This document shows, piece after piece, positions 34,364 through 45,762 of a stretch of DNA of 64,000 nucleotides. Location of the stretch: NCBI GenBank assembly GCA_004519485.1, contig CP038128.1, positions 389,001 to 453,000 of the forward strand, read 5' to 3'. The notes below the pieces were generated by a model. It worked only from the letters and a program-made list of their open reading frames with translations. It was not told the DNA's origin and searched no databases. The position numbers and the translations under genes were made by a program. Within the stretch, counting starts at the first letter, position 1, and each line of letters starts with the position of its first letter. Source of the DNA: Nannochloropsis oceanica. Its lineage: Eukaryota; Sar; Eustigmatophyceae; Eustigmatales; Monodopsidaceae.

Positions 34364-36928
34364 ATGGACACGAAGCAGTCTTGGGCAAGCGGACCGCCGC
34401 TTCAGGTAACAGAGAGTTCTTTCCAGTTCGCTGTCGATGCGGGGTCCGTCCACCCAATCAATCTAACTCCGGTATCACGATACACACAGCCTCCCATGGC
34501 CACGGGACGGGTCCCAAAAAAGTTTCGACGGTCCTGCGACAGGTGCACGTCAAAGAAAATTGTGAGTTAGGCGCAAAGTCTGGGATGATATTTAGTGGGA
34601 CCTCGTACCGACCAAGTGGCAAATGTGTTGCTCGCCTTCTCTTCCCCCAGCTCTGACGCACATCACGCCTATTTCCTTCCCTTGCCTCGTGTGTGTCCTC
34701 CGTGCGTTTGAGATGACAGGCCAGGTAGGAAGAAAGGAGTGTATTCACTTATTATACCCCTCTCTCACCCTCCCACGCTGCAGCGGTGCGATGGGCTAGC
34801 CGCATGTGAGAATTGCGTTCGACGCGGTTATGCTTGCCACTATTCCCAACGCCGGAGGACAGGTCCCAAGATCCGTACAGCCGCGGATGAGCACCCGGAA
34901 TGGCGAGCAGCAGCCACACCTAATGGTCTTGTGCCCTGGTTGAGCAACACGATTGGAAGTGCAGCCTCTGCTGCTGTCACCTGCGCGGGGCCCAACGTCG
35001 GGTCAGGGGGCTCCTCTACATCGCTCGGTATGGGGAAGTCCCATTCGAGCAACAACAGTCTGAGTAGCAACAGCAGCGGGGGAGGATCGACTGTGGGTCA
35101 TGTCTTGCAAAAGGCGCAGTTCCCGCCGCCTCCAACCCACTTCGGTTACAAACAGGAAGGCGAAGGAAGAGGAGGAGGGGGACTAGGAGTTGGCAGAGGA
35201 ACCAACATGTTTCACTCAATTCAAATCTCGCCAGCCTCGCTGTTGCCGGCCCCTTCCTCTTCTCAACAGCAGCCGCCGCAGCAAGCCGGCTCTGCCAACG
35301 GCGGGGGAGGCGATGCGATGCCCCCTCTTGCCCCCAATCTCTACGCTCACCTTCATCAAGAGGGCGCCAGTAGCACCCCCATGATCGGTTCATGCGAAGA
35401 AAAATTCATGAACGTCTTTCTCGCCGAGCTCAATGCCTTCTTGCCCATCGCTGATAAAGACATGCTTCTCTCCAGCCTCGCTAACCTGCGAGCTAACGGC
35501 AAGCACGCCCTGCCGCCAAGCACCCTCATCCCCCTCCTCGCCTCCCTCCCCCCACAAACCGCCGAGAGTTTACAAGAGGTCCAGTTGCAAAACGCACACA
35601 ATGCCATGGTTTGGGCAGGTATCGCAATTGGAGCTATGCTCCAGGGGGAGACGGGAAACATGCAGAGGTATACGACCTTGGCCTGGTTATCAATGAAAGA
35701 ATGTTTTGATTTCCCCTCTCCAGCAACGGTGTCGGCATATTTGATGATGGCGTTTGTGTACATGATGTTTGGAGAGTTGGATCGGTTCAGGCGATATTGC
35801 TCTATGGCGGAAGGGATCGCTAGTGCCCTTGGACCGACCTTATCGAACGAGATGGAGGTGACGTTGCTCTATGTGCGGGTGGGCCAAAACCCAGATGGTG
35901 AGTAAGAATAGTAGAGCACGCAGCCGCCGACATTTCTTCTGGTTCTCTCTACTTCTCTATTTCATTTTCCGGGGCGTCTCCCTGTACACACGCACACCTC
36001 GTGTTGGTTGTCTGTATTTTTGTATTTGTCACTCTACCTTCCCTTTCCTCCCTCTCACCCAATACAGTCCGCGTCTTGGAGTCCCAATGGGAAGAAATGT
36101 CGACCATGGATGTCCCTACCGAATGCGCGCACATGCAAATGATCTACCTCGTCACACGTGCCAAGCTCTACCTCCTTCATAACCGCTACCGGGGCGACGC
36201 TTGTGAACGCCAGGGGCTCCCCCGTATCCCTATCGATTTTGACCGTGTCCTGCCCGACTTGGAAATGGCCGACTGCCTCCTATCCGTGGGTCCTGCTGCC
36301 TCTGCTGCTACTGCTGTTGGTTTTGTGCGGAGTATGCGGGCAATATTCAACTACATCAAGAGTCGGGGGAAGGATACCGAGGAGGCGTTGGCCACGATGC
36401 AGCCGGTGCTTAATCACGCAATGAGGTGCCCGGGCATGGTGAAGATCTTGCCAAACTTTCATTTTCTCCATGTCATGGCGATGCTGTTGTTTGTGGCTGG
36501 AAGGAAGGAGACTTATGAGACGGTGCAGGGACTGACGAGTACTAGCTGGGGGACTTGCGCGAGTGTGCCGCCGTGGGGGAGAAATTTGGATGATTTGTGC
36601 ACTCACCCTCTGTGTGCAGCGGCCTTATTAACGACGCATGAGGGACGACGACGACGGTTGGCGAGCATGAGTGCGGTCGAGGTTGGCAATGGAGGAGGGA
36701 AAGTAGGAGGAGGGTTTGATCAAGAACATTTTACAGATTTCTTGGCGCCGCAGCAAGCAGTACTGCAGCAGCTGCAGCAACAGCAGCTGCAGCAACTACA
36801 ACAGCAGCAGCAACAGCACCAGCAACAGCGACAGCACCTTCCCCTGTCACAAACAGGTCTCCAGCAACGATTTAACCAGCATTTCCACCAGCAGCACCAA
36901 CACCACCAGCAGCAGCAGCAGCAGCAGC

Positions 36929-37007
<79 letters not shown>

Positions 37008-37215
37008 GCAGCAGCAGCAGGAACAGGAACAGGAACAGGAACAGGAACAGGAACAGGAACAGGAACCTCACCAGGTACCACAGCAGCAGGAACCAGGGCA
37101 ATTGCTCGTGGCTCCCAAAGAGGAGATGGCAGGCGTGTTGGAGGAGTTGAGCTTGGAGGAAATAGAAGGCATGTTTCTCGGTGAGTCTGACTTTTCGACG
37201 CACGAGGTGTTCTAG
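34364..37215 (+). CDS. Zn2Cys6 binuclear-cluster transcription factor with long poly-Q
   Basis: Three exons, 34364-34561, 34784-35897 and 36068-37215, join in frame to 819 residues. The DNA-binding cluster is split by the first intron: Cys58, 61, 68, 74, 77 and 84, in the spacing C-x2-C-x6-C-x5-C-x2-C-x6-C with basic residues (FRRSCDRCTSKKI / RCDGLAACENC), exactly the fungal Gal4-type zinc cluster. A Ser/Gly-rich linker follows, then a helical middle region (FLAELNAFLPIADKDMLL to about 36660) that may be the fungal-type regulatory domain. The C-terminal part is Gln-rich with a 38-residue Q-run and a (Glu-Gln)7 run, and ends in an acidic segment (EELSLEEIEGMFLGES) that looks like an activation domain. 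Target genes are unknown. Start choice: first ATG in frame with the cluster. Confidence 0.88.
36907..37020. repeat. Poly-Q trinucleotide repeat: CAG7-CAA26-CAG5
   Basis: Thirty-eight glutamine codons: seven CAG (36907-36927), twenty-six pure CAA (36928-37005), then five CAG (37006-37020). The central block is a perfect CAA microsatellite. Confidence 0.93.
37021..37062. repeat. Hexanucleotide repeat (GAACAG)7
   Basis: Seven perfect hexamers directly after the poly-Q, encoding alternating Glu-Gln. Confidence 0.93.
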
Positions 37216-38049
37216 AAGGTTGTGAAGAATTGACGACAGCCACCAAGTTAGAAAAAGACGCGAGAGGAAAAGCCTTATCAATAATGAGAGGCACTTGTGA
37301 ATAAATTGAAAGTAAGGATGAAAATGAAGAGAGGATTGATTCGCCTGATATAGGGGACTTATAAATATAATGCTCGGGCGTGGGGTGTGTGTAGACGCAT
37401 GTAAGAGAATTAAATTACGGCCTGTGAGTCAACCAAGACCAATGTTGGCCATTGGGGGGGCGTAGGGCTAGTCAGGACCGCACAAAGCAGCCTAGTGTTT
37501 CAGCGTGGGCTGGGGGCGGGGGGGGTGAAAGAGACATTCCCGGCACACTCCCTAAGCACTCGAGAATGAAAGGTGCACAGAGGCGCCACGCGTTGGGGAA
37601 CGCAAATTCATGATCGTAAATGTGGTATGAAAGTTTTCTGCACGATCAAAGAAAAGGGCAGAAGTCAAACGAAGTTAATCACAATTTGTTCCAGTGACCA
37701 CCAGAGTCTATTAGATAATTCTTCAGTTCTGATGTCCCACTTCTTTTGCACAAACTCTCAAATCGGGCACCTTTTTTATGAGGTCACTGGCGAGATCCCA
37801 TCTCACACACAGCGACATCCTTACTTACCATGGACACTGCTTTACCATTTCAGCTCATTTTTCACTTTTGAACGCTAAATCAACAACGGCAATTGGAAGA
37901 AGGTGGAGGATATTGAGGGAGACGGTGAAACGATGTGGCTGATGACAATGCTGGCGAAAGCACCCCCACCAGCATTCGTGGAGGAGCTCCCTCTAGCGAC
38001 GTTTCCCATCCGCCCCCGTCGAATCCGTCTGGCTCTTACCGAAATACGA
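37216..38049. other. Intergenic region between convergent genes
   Basis: 3' flank of the Zn2Cys6 gene and of the TMEM184-like gene. A G-rich patch occurs near 37500-37530. No gene recognised. Confidence 0.4.
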
Positions 38050-38357
38050 TCAATTCCCACCGCTGCTGTTGCTCGTACTCACGGCTCCAACCATCGCCAC
38101 CATTGGCGGACCGGTGACAGAGGACGAGGACGCGGCTGCGGAGGAATGTCTCCCACCTGCCTTACTAACCCCGCTACCCCCGTCCCTCCCACTCCCATTC
38201 ATGCCGCTGCTGGTGCTCCTGTGCGCCTTGGTCTGCCCACAGCGACTTCTACACCGACAGGGCCACCAGCTCCCATTCAAACCTCCATTCCCCCCGTTTC
38301 GTTTGAAACACGAACAGTCGTCCATGACCTGGTACGTCGCTAACTTGAAATCCTCCC

Positions 38358-39878
38358 TCACATCCATTGGCACACAACTTGTCCACAATGCCGCCCAAAT
38401 CGAAGGTACCTCCCCCCCCCCCCCCCCCCCCCACCTCCACCACCACTTCGTAGATGCTGTTTCTGATGGTTGTGATGCGACGATCCACTTATGTGATAAT
38501 ACCCGCTCCCGCCCCCCCCCCTACGCAAGTCCCCTCCTCCACCACTTCCTCCCTTTAGTAACGCTATGCCATCCGCGCTCTTGCAAGCACTCCCCATAAC
38601 CCCTCCACTGCTGCTCCCCTTCCCACCCACCCCTCCCCCGCTCCCCCCACTATGCTCACACCCAGTCTCATGATACCCCTGCTGTTGTTGGTGTTGTTGG
38701 TGTTGTTGCAACTGCTGCTGTTGTTGCTGCGGCTGCCTCAACTCCGTTGCCCAGGGCTCCTTCATGTAGGCCGGCTCGATGGGAGAGACAAAGTCAGAGA
38801 CGGGAAAGGCAAAAGTAAATGCAATCGCAGCCATGAGCATTTCCGTACAGATCAACAGATCTTGCACTCCTTTGGCAACCATCTCGGCGGAATGACTATC
38901 GAGCTCGCCTATGGTCCCTTGATGAACCATCAAGCCAATCAAGAGGGATTGCCACCAAGAGGCAAAGACTACCGACTTAATCGAGAAGAATTTTCCGCAA
39001 GGGTTGATGGAAATGAGCTCCTTGTGGGTGGCGTGATAGAAAAGAATAAGGATGTACAATGCCCAGGTTTGAGAGATGCAATTTACGACGGTCACCCAGA
39101 AAAAACCCCTCCGAACGGAGTATTCTCCTTCTCCGTAAAGCCCGACGTATTCCAAGGCGAATGTCAAGATGAGGGTGACGAGACGGATGCCCAGGTACTG
39201 GAGCACACCCATCTTGCATCGATTGAGAAACTCGGCCCCCATCGACCAAGGGGAGAGGCAGCAGAAAGGCGCCATATGTCGTCCAAGTACGGCGGGCTTA
39301 GTCTGGAGCTTAAGGATGAGTTGCTCCTCGCTACCCATATAACTGATGAGGTATTGGACAAAGGCATAGATGACGTAGGATTCGTAGGCCTCTCGCACGC
39401 ACTGTGTGTATAAACTCAAATTCTGGTAGCGGAGGGAAAACCAGGATTGAATTGCATAAAGAGGGACCATGGATACCATGCGGATGACGTGGGTCTGTTG
39501 CTTGGGTTCAACGAAGTTGGAGAGGTGCTGGAATATTTGGAAGAGGGAGATGGGCACTGTAGCAATGACGAAGGCTCCCCCTATCGTCCAAGCCATTTCG
39601 TGCTTGTCCGTGGAACTGGTTAGCACAAAATTAACCTGTTGCACGGCCAGGAGGATGAACCCCACGTAGGTCGAGATGATGACGAGGCGGTATAAGGTCT
39701 GTTGCAAGTTTAGCAAGCGAGGCGGCCGCCCATTGACCCACTTGTTGTGGGTATCGGCAACTTGACAACAAAAACAAGGCCGGCTCGCGCTCCCGTACCC
39801 TTCCTCCTCCATACTGTCCGTATCGCTGTCCTCGTCGCTTGCATCGTAGCCCGTCTCGACAAAGTCCCGCTTCATCAT
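38358..39878 (-). CDS. TMEM184/Ost-alpha family seven-helix membrane protein (C-terminus uncertain)
   Basis: A minus-strand ORF of 506 residues. An acidic N-terminus (about 50 residues) is followed by seven hydrophobic segments. Conserved blocks of the Solute_trans_a family are clear: VPLYAIQSWFSLRY, REAYESYVIYAFVQYL, KMGVLQYLGIR, KFFSIKSVVFASWWQ and ICTEMLMAAIAFTFAFPVSDF. Human members are TMEM184A-C and OST-alpha; plant LAZ1 is related. Roles range from organic-solute transport to vacuole and membrane homeostasis, so the substrate is not assigned. The tail is His/Gln then Gly-rich and meets a run of 21 Cs (38412-38432). Just beyond it a different frame, open to 38050, reads VPMDVREDFKLATYQ, which resembles the conserved C-terminal block of TMEM184. 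The annotated stop is therefore probably not the true one. Confidence 0.85.
   Translation of the reverse strand: MMKRDFVETGYDASDEDSDTDSMEEEGYGSASRPCFCCQVADTHNKWVNGRPPRLLNLQQTLYRLVIISTYVGFILLAVQQVNFVLTSSTDKHEMAWTIGGAFVIATVPISLFQIFQHLSNFVEPKQQTHVIRMVSMVPLYAIQSWFSLRYQNLSLYTQCVREAYESYVIYAFVQYLISYMGSEEQLILKLQTKPAVLGRHMAPFCCLSPWSMGAEFLNRCKMGVLQYLGIRLVTLILTFALEYVGLYGEGEYSVRRGFFWVTVVNCISQTWALYILILFYHATHKELISINPCGKFFSIKSVVFASWWQSLLIGLMVHQGTIGELDSHSAEMVAKGVQDLLICTEMLMAAIAFTFAFPVSDFVSPIEPAYMKEPWATELRQPQQQQQQLQQHQQHQQQQGYHETGCEHSGGSGGGVGGKGSSSGGVMGSACKSADGIALLKGGSGGGGDLRRGGGGSGYYHISGSSHHNHQKQHLRSGGGGGGGGGGGRYLRFGRHCGQVVCQWM
38412..38432. repeat. Homopolymer C21
   Basis: Twenty-one consecutive Cs at the 3' part of the TMEM184-like gene, encoding poly-Gly on the minus strand. 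Its length is hard to sequence and controls the reading frame of the C-terminus. Confidence 0.93.
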
Positions 39879-40547
39879 GGTGCTCTAGTGGAAACACGTT
39901 CCGTGGGCCGTAGCAAAGGATGCGGAGCAGGGATCCAACCCGCAGAGCCAAAAGAAGCTCCCACGGGGCGTGCGTGGCCAAGAAATATACTACTTTTATG
40001 GACACATGTATGGACACATGATTTGGGGAATGGAGGGGTTGAGGGAATGATATAAGAAAGTGCAAGCAAGAAGTGCGGCATGGGCTGCTCAACAGCGAAC
40101 ACTTGCTGATTCAAACTCAGACGCTTGGCATGAGTCAATAACAGCCGCTTCAGCTACCCAAGTTCCCACGAGCTGGGCATGCTGTACCTGAGTGCACTGA
40201 GTAAGTTCGTGAATGAATTTTAAAGACGTACGGGCGACGGCATGCCCTATACCACATGCTTGTTGATGAGTGAGCCCAGCCGTTTCCGAGTTATCATATT
40301 TCTTCCATCCTTCCTTTCCTTTCCAACCCTAAAAGTAGACTTCGATAGACAGACACGCATGCACCCATCAAAACAAGAACAGATGCGACCACATTTCGAA
40401 ACTTAAGGCTTAGCCACTGCCTGTGTCTACCTTACTAGAAGGATCAGATACTACCGATACGCCCCCCCGCTCCAACCCACCCGCAGCTAAAAATACTGCT
40501 CACTTCTTTCTTTTTTTCATTTCTTTTCATAACTCTGCTTATCTGCT
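39879..40547. other. Intergenic region
   Basis: Upstream of the TMEM184-like gene and downstream of the FtsY gene, both minus strand. A C-rich homopolymer patch near 40460 and a T-run just after the FtsY stop. No gene recognised. Confidence 0.4.
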
Positions 40548-42967
40548 TTACCGTTTTTTTTTCTTGCTACCTCCCCCCCGGCGTCCCCCTCCCCCTCCCC
40601 CTCCTCCACCTCCTCCCCGTTGCGAGGCCGAGCCTCCCTGCCCTCTCTGGCCTGCGACCTTCCGCGCCATGCGATCTGCAATGTCTTCAGCATCCGCGTT
40701 GTTGCCTGTACTGCTGGCCGTGACGGACCTGACAAGCACACCACCCTTGGGCTTGATGAGCTTCCCCTTGACCATGCCTTGGAGGCGCGATTCGAGAGCG
40801 AGGGCGTACTCGGGCTGTGAGGTTTGAGGGATGAGGGAGAGTCTCCGGGTGAGTGTGAATACTGCAGCCTGTGTGGGTACAAGGAAAGCCATCATTGATT
40901 AACTTAACTTCCGTCCTGCTTCCGCTGAAGTTGACCAGAAAAGGCAGACGGTCCCCCCCATCTTCAATTCCCTCCCTCTCTCCCTCCCACACCAGCCCCA
41001 ACCCTCCTTCCCTCCTTCCCTCCCGCCATTCCTCCCCGCCCCCTCTCCAAAACTCACCTCATACCCCAACAAGGCATCCACAAAATCCTCCGGATTAAAG
41101 TCCCTCAAATCATTGATCCCCTCCCCCACGCCAATCAACTTGACCGGCACGCCCACATCTCGCACGATGGACACCACCACCCCTCCCCGTGCCGTCCCGT
41201 CCAGCTTAGTGATCACAAGCCCAGTGATTCCCACCTCGCGGTTCCAAACCTTGGCTTGATCAACTCCGTTTCTCCCCACTGCTCCGTCCAGGACCAAAAG
41301 CGTCTCCTGGGGCCCTCCGGGAATGCGATCTGCAATGGTTCGTTTGAGTTTTTTTAATTCTTCATTCAGTGCCACGTTGTTGGAAAGTCGCCCCGATGTG
41401 TCCACAATGAGCACGTCATAGTCGCCTTCAATGGCCTTGGTGATGGCATTGTCCAGGACCGGTGCGGGTTTCGTTTCACCCTCGCCGGGTTTGTGGATAT
41501 CCACGCCCGCGCGCTCGGTCCACTCTTCGAGTTGGTCAACGGCCGCGGCGCGAAAGGTGTCACATGCAGCGACAAGCACAGACTGGTTCGCCTCCTGGGA
41601 GAGCCGGGAGGCAATCTTCCCAATGGTGGTCGTTTTGCCCATACCGTTCGCCCCAATGACGAAGAGGACTTTGGGGTAGTTCTGAGGGAGGAAAGGAGGG
41701 AGGGGGCGAGGGAGGAAAGGAGGGAGGGGAAGGACAAAGGGGGAAAGGAAAGTAGTCCCGTCAGTAATCTTCTCATCACTCCTGAAAAGGCTTTACAGGT
41801 CTCACGTCCTCCCTCCTGACATAGATGCGTCTTCACACCCTGGCTCCCTCCTTTCTACCCCATCCCTTTCTTCGGCTTACCTTCCCCTCCACCGCAGGCG
41901 CACTACCCAGCTGTAATGCCCTATCTTGTACAGACAAAGCTTCAATCAAACGCAAGCGCAACACTGACTTCACGTCATCCGGCTCGAGTTTTTCAGCCTT
42001 TGCCACAGCGCGCAAATCGTCGAGAATCTGCTCGGTGGTGGCTGCCCCAATATCTGCCATCATCAGTACCTCTTCCAGCTGGGGAAAGGGAGGGAGGGAG
42101 CAAGGGAGGGAGGGAGCAAGGGAGGAGTGGCCGAACGAGAATCTTAGATGACTTAATTGAGAGGAGTCATCGGGTCTAGGCTGGAGCTCAGCGGCTCAAT
42201 CGCCTCCTTCTTGCCTCTTCCGCCTCCCACCCTCCGCCCCAGCCTACCTTGTTCAACGTTTGAGTCAAGCCAATATCCTCACTTGCACCAAAAATGGAAT
42301 CCAAATCCCCCATCAATCGTTGCCTGCTCTTCGCCAGGCCTTCTTGTAACTTGAGAAGATTCTCGGCATCGATTTCTTGGCGTTTTTTAACGTAAGATGC
42401 CGTGTCTGTCAGGGCCTCAGCGAATTTTCCTTCCTGTGGAGGAGAAAGGGAGGAATGAGGCGAAGAAGAGAGGGGAAGATGGATAAGAAGATATCCCCAT
42501 GCAGACATGCAAACACAAAGATGCGGCATGCTAATTCAAGGGAAAAGGAACGAAGGAGCCATGCAAAGGAATGAAGTAAGGTTCCATATGTCACGTCCAC
42601 ATCACACACACTTACCGCTGTCTTAGTGGCAATATTTTGCACTTGCTGGATGCCTTCTTCTGCGCGCTTTCGAATGAAGTCAAATACCATCATATCCGCA
42701 TGTCCTTGCCTTCGTGGCCTGGGACCCCCGCTACTGCTATCGTCGACGATGTAGTAAGAGGGTCTGGAGGAGTTTGAGAGGAGAAAGTGAAAGTGAGCGG
42801 GTTTTCCGCGACAACAAGCAGCAGCCGCACATGCACACGTACCTGAGAGTGCATCTTCTCCCATCGTCTAAAAAGCTTGAGGTGGCCCCGAAGCTTGGGT
42901 TGACGAAGGCGGATATCAACAGGGGGAGGAGGCAAAGGGGGAGGAGGAGGCGACAGCACTGCAACAT
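40548..42967 (-). CDS. cpFtsY: Chloroplast signal recognition particle receptor FtsY, with C-terminal extension
   Basis: Six minus-strand exons join in frame: 42843-42967, 42616-42763, 42248-42433, 41881-42078, 41058-41681 and 40548-40868, giving 533 residues. The leader is a hydrophobic signal peptide ending ISAFVNP, a heterokont plastid motif. The SRP-GTPase N domain follows (ALTDTASYVKKR, LEEVLMMADIGAATTEQIL), then the G domain: P-loop GANGMGKTTT at 229-238, DTFRAAAVDQL, DTSGRLSNN at 313-321, TKLDGTARGG, and GVGEGINDLRDFNPEDFVDALL. The lack of the bacterial acidic A domain fits cpFtsY, which receives cpSRP54-bound light-harvesting proteins at the thylakoid. The last exon adds 106 residues beyond the normal end of FtsY; they are basic, Gly-rich and finish SKKKKR. 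Introns 3 and 4 are G-rich at the donor side and TCCC-rich at the acceptor side. Confidence 0.93.
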
Positions 42968-43456
42968 GATGAGATGATCTTGGCGACGGAGCTTGAGGCG
43001 GAGGCGCACGGGGGAGGATATTGACAGCACAACCACACCTGTGCGATGATGAGGAAGGGAGGGGCCCACAATGAGATGGGCTACAGAGTGGTGATTACAT
43101 GTACAACGCGTCCCACTCTGGGCCTGGATTTTGCGCGAGCCTTGTGCTCAGGTGCTCGCCGTTGTTGGCGGCGTCGGGTACAGGGCAGGCAGGGAGGTGG
43201 TGGCGTCACGGTGGGCCGTTGAGACTCCCAAAAAAAGAACAACAACGTTGAGAGAGGGCTAGACTCTCTGTGTCTAATCAAATCCCCTGTGTCTATATAT
43301 ATGTCCATTGTCTACGCCCAACCTGCTCTTTATTATCTTTTCCTACCCCTTGTTCATGGCTGACCAATTTACGCACAACGCACACACACTCCTACAGCTT
43401 CCACCTGCTTGCTGGGTTCGGCTGCACCCGCCTGCCCTCCTTTCCCCCGATAAGCC
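42968..43456. other. Intergenic region between divergent genes
   Basis: Shared upstream region of cpFtsY (minus) and acetyl-CoA synthetase (plus), about 490 bases. No gene recognised. Confidence 0.45.
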
Positions 43457-45762
43457 ATGGCGCAGATGCTGTCCCCACGGCCAGGCGTAGAGTTGCAGGA
43501 GCACACTACCTTCAAGCCTATCGCACCCATCCACAAATTGGCGCAGTACAAGGTACTTTGGGTGGTGCTTGTAGGGGACTCGTTATCGCGGATCGCGGCT
43601 GACCGTGCCCTCTTTCCTTCACATACCCCCACACGACAAAACCAGGAGATGCACCGGCACAGTCTTGACAAACCCGACGAGTTCTGGCGGGAACAGGCTC
43701 ACCAGTACCTCCAGGTAAGTAGAGACACTCCTTATTTGATGTGTGGGCTTGCAGGGTATGTGATCGCTTGTAAGAGTGAGTAGTCGTGCGCAAGCTGAGA
43801 GAGTCGCCTCCGCGAAGGTTTATAAAGTTCAGTGAATATTATTAGTTAAAATCTACAGGATGTGGGGAAAAAAAGAACGTGGGGGCGGGTATTGACACAC
43901 TTAATCGCCCTCAGTCCCTCCCTCCCATTTTCGTCCAACCTCACAAATAGTGGTTTTCCGATTTTGACCGCGTCATGCAAGGTTCCTTCGAAGAAGGCGA
44001 CGTGGCGTGGTTCCTGAACGGAAGGCTCAATGCATCTGTTTGCTGTATTGATCAGCACTTGCCTCACCGTCAGGATCAGACGGCAATTCTGTGGGAGGGG
44101 GACGAACCGGGAGATAGTCGGGCGATAACATACAAGGAGCTCTACCAGGAAGTGTGTCGCTTGGCTAATGCCATGAAGGCCTTGGGAGTGCGAAAAGGGG
44201 ATGTGGTCATGTTGTATTTGCCCATGGTCCCGGAGGTGGTGTTTGCCATGCTGGCGTGTGCGAGGATTGGGGCGCCGCATTCGGTTGTTTTCGCGGGTTT
44301 CTCGGCGGAGGCTCTGAGGGATCGGATTAATGATGCGCATAGTAAGTGGATCATGACGACGGACGAAGGGAAGAGGGGGGGAAAGACCTTGCCATTGAAG
44401 TCGATCGTGGACAAGGCGTTGGAGGGGGCGCCGGGCGTGAGGCATTGCTTCATGTTTCAACGGACGGGGGCCACGGTCGGGTGGGTGGACGGGAGGGATG
44501 TGAAGATGGAGGAGGTGATGAGGCAGCAACGGCCTTATTGTCCGGCAGAGCCTATGGACAGTGAGGATCTGCTCTTTATTTTGTATACGAGCGGGTCGAC
44601 GGGAAAGCCCAAGGGCGTGGCGCACACCACGGCGGGGTATTTGCTTTATGCGGCTATGACGCATAAAACAGTGTTTGATATCCAGGAGGGGGACGTGTAT
44701 GCGTGCGTGGCGGACTGCGGATGGATCACGGGGCATTCGTACATCGTGTATGGGCCACTTGTGAATGGCACGACGACGGTGTTGTTTGAGAGCATCCCAA
44801 CGTACCCGAACCACTGCCGTTACTGGGACTTGATCCAACGGCACAAGGTCACACAGTTCTACACTGCTCCGACGGCTATACGTGCGTTAATGCGCTTCGG
44901 AACCGAGGACATTGCGAGTTTCGATCGCTCCTCCCTGCGGGTCCTGGGGAGTGTGGGCGAGCCCATCAATCCGGAGGCTTGGAAGTGGTATTTTGAACAT
45001 GTCGGGGAATCGCGGTGCACGATTGTCGATACGTGGTGGCAGACTGAAACGGGCGGGCATCTGGCTAGTCCCTTGCCGGGTGTCACGCCCATGAAACCAG
45101 GTTCGTGTACGTTGCCTTTTTTTGGGGTGGAGCTCGCCTTGGTAGACCCGGCGTCGGGGAAGGAGCTGTTGGGGAATGACGTGGAAGGGGTATTGTGCGT
45201 CAAGAGGCCTTGGCCGTCGGTGACGAGGACGGTCTTTGGCGACCATGAGAGGTATTTTACTGTGTATCTGAAGCCGTACAAAGGCTTTTATTTCACGGGG
45301 GATGGCGCCAGGAGGGACGCGGATGGGTATTACTGGATTACGGGACGAGTGGACGATGTGCTTAATACGTCGGGGCACAGGATTGGCACTGCGGAGGTGG
45401 AGAGTGCGTTGGTGGGTCACCACGCCGTGTCGGAGGCGGCTGTGGTGGGCTTTCCACACCCGGTGAAGGGGGAGGGGATTTGTTGCTTCGTGACAATGAG
45501 GGAGGGGGTGATGGAGAGCCCGGAGTTGGAGAAGGAATTGAAGCAGGCGGTGCGGGATGCAATTGGGGCATTTGCCACCCCGGATGTAATTTGCGGAACA
45601 CCGTCTCTGCCCAAGACACGGAGTGGAAAGATCATGAGGAGGATTTTGAGGAAGATTGCGAGCGGGGAGAGTGATAGTCTGGGGGACATTTCGACCTTGG
45701 CCGACCCGAGTGTGGTGACTTACTTGATCACCGCGATTGCGTTAAAGGTGAAGAGGGCGTAG
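43457..45762 (+). CDS. ACS: Acetyl-CoA synthetase (AMP-forming)
   Basis: Three exons, 43457-43552, 43646-43714 and 43951-45762, all phase 0, give 658 residues, normal for the family. Signature blocks in order: WFNGxLN-like [15 protein letters not shown], the P-loop [11 protein letters not shown], the acetate-pocket Trp block [26 protein letters not shown]-like region, [20 protein letters not shown], the hinge [20 protein letters not shown], and the catalytic and acetylation-site Lys in [14 protein letters not shown]. The enzyme makes acetyl-CoA from acetate, ATP and CoA, via acetyl-AMP. No signal or transit peptide is evident and the C-terminus (VKRA) is not a PTS1, so a cytosolic form is inferred. 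Acetyl-CoA synthetases are controlled elsewhere by acetylation of this Lys and reversed by sirtuins; a sirtuin lies 16 kb away, without evident linkage. Confidence 0.95.

Noticed and set aside
36716-37294. Poly-Asn and poly-Leu/Val ORFs around the poly-Q tract
   Set aside because: They are alternative frames of the CAA/CAG repeat in the Zn2Cys6 gene.
43846-44844. Long minus-strand ORF (332 codons) opposite acetyl-CoA synthetase
   Set aside because: The plus-strand frame encodes a complete acetyl-CoA synthetase; the antisense ORF arises from its codon bias and is His/Arg/Pro-rich.
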